Positions 59,570 to 64,000 of a stretch of DNA of 64,000 nt are shown here, piece by piece. The stretch is from Methylocaldum sp035627495. GTDB taxonomy: Bacteria; Pseudomonadota; Gammaproteobacteria; Methylococcales; Methylococcaceae. Made by a program: the position numbers and the translations under genes. The stretch lies in NCBI RefSeq assembly GCF_035627495.1, contig NZ_DASPLO010000158.1, positions 70,830 to 134,829 of the forward strand, written 5' to 3'. How positions within the stretch are numbered: the stretch's first letter is position 1; every line of letters starts with the position of its first letter. Under the pieces are notes generated by a model. It was not told the origin of the DNA. It was given only the letters and a program-made list of their open reading frames with translations, and did not search any database.

Positions 59570-60415
59570 ATGTCATATCGTAAAAAGGCGTTAATCACGG
59601 GCAGTTCCCGTGGCATCGGGAAGGGCATCGCTCTAAAGCTCGCCGAGCAGGGCGCGAATGTCGCCATCCATTACTACCGCAACCGGGCCGCCGCCGACGA
59701 CACCCTGGCCGAGGTACGCAAACACGGCACGGACGGATTCATCGTCCAGGCGGACGTTTCAAAACCGGCCGAAATCACCCGGATGTTCGATCGGGTCCGC
59801 GAGAGATTCGAGGGGCTCGACATCTTCGTGGCCAACGCCCGGCCAGAAGCGTCCGAGTTCTTCTATCCGCCGCTCGATATCACCCCGGAGCAGTGGGATG
59901 CGGCCTTCGATTCCCAGGTCAAAGCCTTCCTCGTTGCGGCGCGGGAGGCGGTGCGTCTCATGCGCGACGGCGGCCGAATCGTCGCCATCACCCACTCGCC
60001 CGGCGGCCGCACCGGAAGCCTGCAACCCTGGGTCGCCATGGGGTCGGCCAAGGCAGCGCTGGAATCGCTCGTCCGCTACTTTGCCGTGGCTCTGGCCAAG
60101 CGCGGCATCACGGTGAATGCGGTCAGTCCCGGCTGGATCGAGGACAGCGTGCTGAACAGCCTGCCGACGCCGGCGCAGGAAGCCATCCGGCGCTGGCATA
60201 CCCGCGGCTGGACCCCGATGGGGCGCCTCGGCACTCCGGCCGATATCGGCAACGCGGTATCTTTGCTCTCCTCGGAGGACGCCAGCTGGATTACCGGTCA
60301 GGTGCTTTTCGTCGATGGCGGTGCGTCTCTGATGGACCCAGGACATCCGCCCGAGCTGCAGCTCGGCTGGGAACCGGAACCCCTGCGCTCCATACCGCAG
60401 GGACATCAAGCGTGA
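59570..60415 (+). CDS. SDR protein, FabL-like, lacking the catalytic tyrosine
   Basis: 281 residues. The N-terminus TGSSRGIG is at 10-17. The general sequence (RYFAVALAKRGITVNAVSPGW, GRLGTPADIGNAV, ITGQVLFVDGGASLM) recalls the FabL-type enoyl-ACP reductases and related SDRs. The active-site region reads WVAMGSAK: Lys161 is kept, but the position four before it is Met157 and the position seven before it (Tyr in FabL) is Trp154. NNAG is also altered to ANAR. It may be non-catalytic or use another chemistry. The ribosome site AGGAGG is strong. Divergent LysR upstream. Confidence 0.85.
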   Translation: MSYRKKALITGSSRGIGKGIALKLAEQGANVAIHYYRNRAAADDTLAEVRKHGTDGFIVQADVSKPAEITRMFDRVRERFEGLDIFVANARPEASEFFYPPLDITPEQWDAAFDSQVKAFLVAAREAVRLMRDGGRIVAITHSPGGRTGSLQPWVAMGSAKAALESLVRYFAVALAKRGITVNAVSPGWIEDSVLNSLPTPAQEAIRRWHTRGWTPMGRLGTPADIGNAVSLLSSEDASWITGQVLFVDGGASLMDPGHPPELQLGWEPEPLRSIPQGHQA

Positions 60416-60626
60416 GCTACCCGAGCGCGGCATAGCAGGTCTTCTAATTATTTCCTATGGAAATGGGCCCGCGTGCCGCGCTCCGTCTCGGTGCGGCTGG
60501 CGTTCGTACCTCATCGGCCAGGCCGTCTGCTGTTCGAGGCGATCGCCCGGTTACGAACGAGTGAATCGATATCCTGAAACCTTCCGCAGTGTCCAGTGCG
60601 GCGGGTGGACGATTGATGGCGACCGG

Positions 60627-61010
60627 TCAAGCCTCCCGGCTGAGGTGCGCCAATTCGTGCGCATGGGATTCCCAGTTCCGGCCATCGAACGGCTCGATGA
60701 CCAATTCCTTGGGTTGCGGCGTCAGGCAACGGACGTTCACGTCGTAGCCGTCCGGGTTGGACCTCGGGATGTAAAAGGGCTTTATGCCGCAGGTTTTGCA
60801 GAACAGATGCCGGGCGACACCCGTGTTGAACGTGTAGGCAGTGAGGTTTTCCTCGCCCTTCAGCAGCTTGAACTGCGATTTGGGAACGATAAGGTGCAGA
60901 AAGCCGGACTTGGAGCAAATCGAGCAATTGCAGTCCTGACAGACAACTCGCTCGGGGGCCTCAACCTCGAATTGGACCGCTTCGCAATGACAACTACCGC
61001 GATAGATCAT
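60627..61010 (-). CDS. GFA-fold zinc protein (second copy)
   Basis: 127 residues from ATG 61010; ATG 61025 adds MRRKT. Zinc ligands: Cys7/Cys9 (CHC), Cys24/27/29/32 (CQDCNCSIC) and CKTC near 68-71. FNTGVARHLFCKTCGI and YIPRSNPDGYDVNVRC are typical of the centromere-protein-V/GFA group. It is only distantly similar to the copy at 56143. Stand-alone, with 200-300 bases free on either side. Substrate unknown. Confidence 0.87.
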   Translation of the reverse strand: MIYRGSCHCEAVQFEVEAPERVVCQDCNCSICSKSGFLHLIVPKSQFKLLKGEENLTAYTFNTGVARHLFCKTCGIKPFYIPRSNPDGYDVNVRCLTPQPKELVIEPFDGRNWESHAHELAHLSREA

Positions 61011-61326
61011 CGTCTTCCGTCTCATGAAAAAGCACGCCGATTTTGCGGACCATCACGACTGGCCGCAAGTGGCGCGTGCCGACGATCAGCGGAAGGAACG
61101 GAGGGATTCGAACGGAAGGATAAGGACGAAAGCCTGACCCATTCCTGACCGTTTTCTCTCTTTCTGTCGCTGGTGCGACTAATCTCGGTATTGGGGTGCT
61201 CATCAAGAAGTTTCTTGTATCAATACAGCTACATGACTACATTTTCAGGATTTATACACCTCGGAGGCGCAAGGTTTTGCGACATTTGGGGTGTCCATTT
61301 GTAGTTAGACAACGAAGTACGGTGCC
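61011..61326. other. intergenic with integron-type core site
   Basis: 316 bases with no gene. Base composition drops after about 61200. A GTTAGAC at 61303-61309 fits the GTTRRRY recombination core and lies 17 bases before the first cassette-like gene. No integrase gene or clear attI is seen upstream. Confidence 0.4.
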
Positions 61327-62055
61327 ATGACGAAAGAACGGATCCTGAAAGAAATCAGCCGACTAGCGATAGAGAACGGTGGCGTCGCACCCGGCAGTGC
61401 GAAATTTGCTACCGAAACTGGCATACGCAAATCGGATTGGTACCCGAACCTCTGGTTACGATGGAGCGATGCCGTTAGTGAAGCAGGCTTTGCGCCAAAT
61501 AAATTTACCACCGCGTATAACAGCGAAATCCTAATCCTGAAATACATAGAGCTGATCCGGGAGTTAGGGCATTTTCCCATCGAAGGTGAACTCGCCAACA
61601 AACGAAAAGTCGACAGTAGCTTCCCCGATCGCGGGGCATTCTCTCAACTCGGGACGAAACAGGATCGTGTTAAACGCATCTTTGAATATTGCAGGAATCG
61701 TAGCGATTGTGCAGACATTGTGGAGCATTGCAAGGACGCGGCGCGCTCAAGGAACCGCAGCACGGTTGTTGAGAAGTCTGGAGCCGAAAGCGTTGGGTAC
61801 GTCTATCTCCTTCGCCATGGCACACGCAATGAGTACAAAATTGGAAGGACCAACAACCCAATTCGCCGTGAAGGTGAAATCCGCTTTGAACTCCCCGAAA
61901 AAGTACAGCCGATTCACTACATCAAAACTGATGACCCCGCCGGTGTAGAAATCTATTGGCACTCGCGTTTCTCGACGAAGAGAAAAGCGGGGGAATGGTT
62001 TGCACTCAATGCGGATGATGTCCGGGCATTCAAGCGGTGGCGTAAGATATTCTGA
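61327..62055 (+). CDS. GIY-YIG/T5orf172-like protein in a cassette-like unit
   Basis: 242 residues. The N-terminal half has two similar helical blocks (ILKEISRLAIENGGVAP and ILKYIELIRELGHFPIEGEL), probably DNA-binding. The C-terminal half (about 150-235) is a GIY-YIG-related T5orf172/MUG113-type domain: GYVYLLRH, EYKIGRTNNPIRREGEI and EIYWHSRFSTKRKAGEWF. Members are putative nucleases of phage, plasmids and integron cassettes. An attC-like site follows at 62100-62181. The gene is richer in A/T than the chromosome around it, in line with acquisition. Confidence 0.82.
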   Translation: MTKERILKEISRLAIENGGVAPGSAKFATETGIRKSDWYPNLWLRWSDAVSEAGFAPNKFTTAYNSEILILKYIELIRELGHFPIEGELANKRKVDSSFPDRGAFSQLGTKQDRVKRIFEYCRNRSDCADIVEHCKDAARSRNRSTVVEKSGAESVGYVYLLRHGTRNEYKIGRTNNPIRREGEIRFELPEKVQPIHYIKTDDPAGVEIYWHSRFSTKRKAGEWFALNADDVRAFKRWRKIF

Positions 62056-62099
62056 TGAAATCAAACTTTCCTTTAATCAAGGGTGAGATGTGGTGCAAA

Positions 62100-62181
62100 G
62101 TCTAACAACGCCTTGCAACTGACTGCGTACAGCCTACGCTTCGCTCCGGCTTTCGGCAGCAGCTGAAGGCTGGCGTTAGGC
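62100..62181. repeat. attC-like integron recombination site
   Basis: GTCTAACAACGCC at the left end (R'' fits RYYYAAC) pairs with GGCGTTAGGC at the right (R' is GTTAGGC, fits GTTRRRY). Between them are imperfect L arms (CCTTGCAACTGACTGC against GGCAGCAGCTGAAGG) and a central stem AGCCTACGCTTCG. Total 82 bases, a normal attC size. Confidence 0.75.
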
Positions 62182-62219
62182 GTCATTCCGATACCTGTCG
62201 CTGCTTCAAAGAGTGGGAA

Positions 62220-63053
62220 ATGAACGAAAGCGAATCACACGGACATATTCCAGCGCCTTTAGGCAGCGTTGAACCACATGCGCCTTTGCTATCCGTTCCG
62301 TCTGATGGACAGTTACTTTACAAAATATCGAGTGTGGAGAACCTGCTTCGCTCAATTGTCGGTAACTACCTTCACTTTAACCGCGTCGACAGCTATGCAG
62401 ACTTCCCAGGCGCCGATCCACACGATGGGCGGCAGTTGCCCAAAGATCAGCAGGGCAATTCACTCGCGAGATTTGAAAAATCCCCTGATTTTTCGGCTGC
62501 CAATTATTACGATCAGTCACGTGCGAGAACCTACGCTTGTTGCTTCTCGCTAGAGAACTCGGACTTCATTTGGAAAAACTACGCAAACGGTAGCGAGAAA
62601 GGCAAGGTTGGCGTTGTCTTTGAGTTCGGGAGATTGCGTACGATGCTCAATCAAACCCTGCAACCTGGAAATGCCGCACTCAAATATAACGGCAATCAAT
62701 GCGATCAAATCTTTTCGGTCAATTACGGAATCGTCGAATATGTTGACTGGGATACCCATCAAGCGAACGTCGACCATCTCCAGAATCCGATCAGATACAC
62801 ATATCTGAAAGACAAGGAGCGATTTTCCGAGGAGAAAGAGCTTCGCATTTCCCTGTCAGCCATGGGCATAGGCCAATTTGCCCTAAAAGACGGCAGCATG
62901 ATGCAGTTTCCGTCTAGTTTGCAGTTAGCTTTCGATTTCAAAGCAGCTATCGCTGATGGCGCGATTCAGCAGATACTGTACGCATCAGACTCGGACTCTG
63001 ACTTTCTTCAAGCAGAGTTGCACAAGCTCCGTATTGTTTCTAGCAAAGGGTGA
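62220..63053 (+). CDS. DUF2971-like protein in a cassette-like unit
   Basis: 277 residues, soluble. FIWKNYANGSEKGKVGVVFEFGRL near 118-141 matches the DUF2971 signature (W-x-x-Y-A-x-n-x-x-G-v-x-i-e-F). It also has YTYLKDKERFSEEKELRI near 205, and QQILYASDSDSDFLQ near 255. DUF2971 proteins are of unknown function and common in defence islands and integrons. The gene starts 38 bases after the attC-like site and has a GTGGGAAATGA start context. A/T-richer than the chromosome. Confidence 0.78.
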   Translation: MNESESHGHIPAPLGSVEPHAPLLSVPSDGQLLYKISSVENLLRSIVGNYLHFNRVDSYADFPGADPHDGRQLPKDQQGNSLARFEKSPDFSAANYYDQSRARTYACCFSLENSDFIWKNYANGSEKGKVGVVFEFGRLRTMLNQTLQPGNAALKYNGNQCDQIFSVNYGIVEYVDWDTHQANVDHLQNPIRYTYLKDKERFSEEKELRISLSAMGIGQFALKDGSMMQFPSSLQLAFDFKAAIADGAIQQILYASDSDSDFLQAELHKLRIVSSKG

Positions 63054-63068
63054 CATTTGCCATGCCGC

Positions 63069-63140
63069 CGAACAACGCCATCAACACGGACAGCAATAAG
63101 CGGCGCTCCTCCGTCGCACCGCTTTTTGCGGCCAGTTATG
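63069..63140. repeat. possible degraded attC site
   Basis: GAACAACGCCATCAACACGG at the left, GCGGCCAGTTATG at the right, with an inner AAGCGGCG/CGCACCGCTT stem. The core boxes depart from RYYYAAC and GTTRRRY at one or two positions. Confidence 0.35.
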
Positions 63141-63278
63141 AAGAAAGTTCGAAGAAAGGGTCAGGCTTTGGTTATTTGCTTCAGAATATCCGAAGTGCCA
63201 ATGTTCACTGAAACGGAAGCAGCGGAAGTCAAAAAAAAGCCTAACCCAGTAACACTCAGGTATTTACACAAGTCGTCA

Positions 63279-63300
63279 CCCCGGCAGGGATTGCCGGGGT
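63279..63300. repeat. small hairpin CCCCGGCA/TGCCGGGG
   Basis: CACCCCGGCAGGGATTGCCGGGGT, a strong 8-bp stem followed by CCAGTG. It is a simple dispersed palindrome seen in many proteobacteria, and could terminate transcription from either side, though no T-run follows. Confidence 0.5.
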
Positions 63301-63356
63301 CCAGTGTCCAGGGAAGGGGCCGACTGAAGGCCCGTTTGCGATTGGAAGGGTCGCGA

Positions 63357-63674
63357 CTAAAGCGATCGTTTGCGATTCGAGGGACTGGTCAGATCCACCC
63401 ACAGATCTCGCCATTCCGGATTCTGCTGCTCTATGAGCCGCAGCTTTGCGCGTCGATCCCATTTCTTGAGCTGCTTCTCCCGCAAGATAGCAGTTTCCAT
63501 CGTCCCGTGGATCTCATACCAAACCAGGTCATGAATACCGTAACGCTTGGTGAATCCATCTATTGTTTCCTGACGGTGTTCGGAAACGCGCTTGATCAGA
63601 TCGGAGGTGACGCCGATATAGAGCGTGCCGTTACGGCCGCTGGCAAGCAGATATACACACGGAAGCTTTTCCAT
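63357..63674 (-). CDS. GIY-YIG endonuclease-domain protein (UPF0213/YhbQ-like)
   Basis: 105 residues. The GIY-YIG core is clear: CVYLLAS...GTLYIGVTSDLIKRVSEHR with the catalytic Arg, followed by YEIHGTMETAILREKQLKKWDR, where Glu is the probable metal ligand. Small stand-alone proteins of this group are common, often beside mobile DNA, and their targets are unknown. The region upstream leads into a transposase gene in the opposite direction. Confidence 0.88.
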   Translation of the reverse strand: MEKLPCVYLLASGRNGTLYIGVTSDLIKRVSEHRQETIDGFTKRYGIHDLVWYEIHGTMETAILREKQLKKWDRRAKLRLIEQQNPEWRDLWVDLTSPSNRKRSL

Positions 63675-63745
63675 ATCGTCAGCCTAATTCCATTTCGCGG
63701 TCATAAGGGTAACAATATGGCCTGTTCCTTCAGATGTGAACGGCC

Positions 63746-64000
63746 ATGGCGAGACCCGCGAGTGGACGGGCCGTGTTGGCGCAGGCCAAAGCGGTTCTGG
63801 AGACGGCCCGGAATGTTGATGAGTTGAAGATGGCGCAAGCGGTCGTCTTGCCCTTGGAGCTGGGGCTGACCCTACGGCAAACCGCCGCCGCAATCGGCGT
63901 TTCGCCGGGCTGGGTGTGCCGGCTGCGGCGCCGCTTTGAGCGGATTGTCCAGGGTGAAGAAAGCCCAAAGCCGCCGAGAGGCGGCCGGCGTCGAGAACTC
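63746..64000 (+). mobile_element. transposase, 5' part (IS630-type helix-turn-helix), cut by window edge
   Basis: 85 codons open to the end of the window from ATG 63746 (MARPASGRAVLAQAK). A helix-turn-helix stretch LTLRQTAAAIGVSPGWVCRL occupies residues 46-65, followed by a basic segment. This is the N-terminal domain seen in IS630-like transposases. The DDE domain would lie beyond the edge. The left terminal inverted repeat is probably in 63690-63745 but could not be defined. Confidence 0.6.

Noticed and set aside
63057..63827. 256-codon plus-strand frame after the DUF2971 gene
   Set aside because: It crosses the degraded attC, a dispersed hairpin and the antisense of a clear GIY-YIG gene.
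1..64000. CRISPR arrays, rRNA and tRNA genes
   Set aside because: No direct-repeat array with unique spacers of regular length, and no rRNA or tRNA signature was seen on either strand by eye. A tRNA or covariance scan would be needed to exclude them fully.

Overview
The window looks like a high-GC gammaproteobacterial chromosome. The best pointer to lifestyle is an isolated formaldehyde-activating enzyme (Fae, 34375-34899, minus), which belongs to tetrahydromethanopterin-linked formaldehyde oxidation. With the many REP repeats and RAYT transposases it suggests a methylotroph or methanotroph of the Methylococcales type. That placement is inference. I saw no rRNA, tRNA or CRISPR array.

Layout. 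1-6.4 kb: a RAYT transposase between its REPs, a glucose dehydrogenase-type SDR, a GH133 glycogen debranching enzyme, and the MsrP/MsrQ periplasmic methionine sulfoxide repair pair. 6.6-12.4 kb: a tightly overlapping signalling operon (hybrid kinase with three receivers, CheR, CheB, receiver-kinase). 12.4-18.6 kb: a MITE-like element, an SDR, a kinase plus OmpR-type regulator, and an autotransporter. 18.7-19.4 kb: a second RAYT. 19.6-34.2 kb: an exopolysaccharide cluster (priming transferase, Wza-like exporter, Wzc-like tyrosine kinase, ligase/polymerase, flippase, methyltransferase, four glycosyltransferases, secreted HEAT protein). 34.3-42.7 kb: Fae, an uncharacterised membrane protein, a secreted beta-propeller, a third RAYT, a small membrane protein and a 1229-residue secreted protein resembling a clan-A glycoside hydrolase. 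42.8-51 kb: a GlrK/QseE-like kinase whose phosphoacceptor His reads as Leu, its lipoprotein partner, a VanZ-like protein, an AraC regulator with a divergent membrane protein, and a transporter/aminotransferase/PhzF/MocR module. 52.6-61 kb: small enzymes and regulators, including two DUF2380-type secreted proteins around an SRPBCC protein, two GFA-fold proteins, two GNATs, and a LysR/SDR divergent pair. 61.3-64 kb: one or two integron-like cassettes without an integrase, a GIY-YIG gene, and the start of a transposase cut by the window edge.

The main theme is repeat biology. At least five classes of palindromic repeat are scattered between genes. Each of the three RAYTs is flanked by inverted copies of a different REP class. 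Repeats have also moved into genes: two coding sequences end inside REPs, one ends in a MITE, and one has a REP inserted in frame in its signal-peptide region. Other points for a second look are the Leu-for-His kinase, an SDR without its catalytic Tyr, the large hydrolase candidate, the attC-like site, and a 19-bp inverted repeat bracketing the MocR promoter region.
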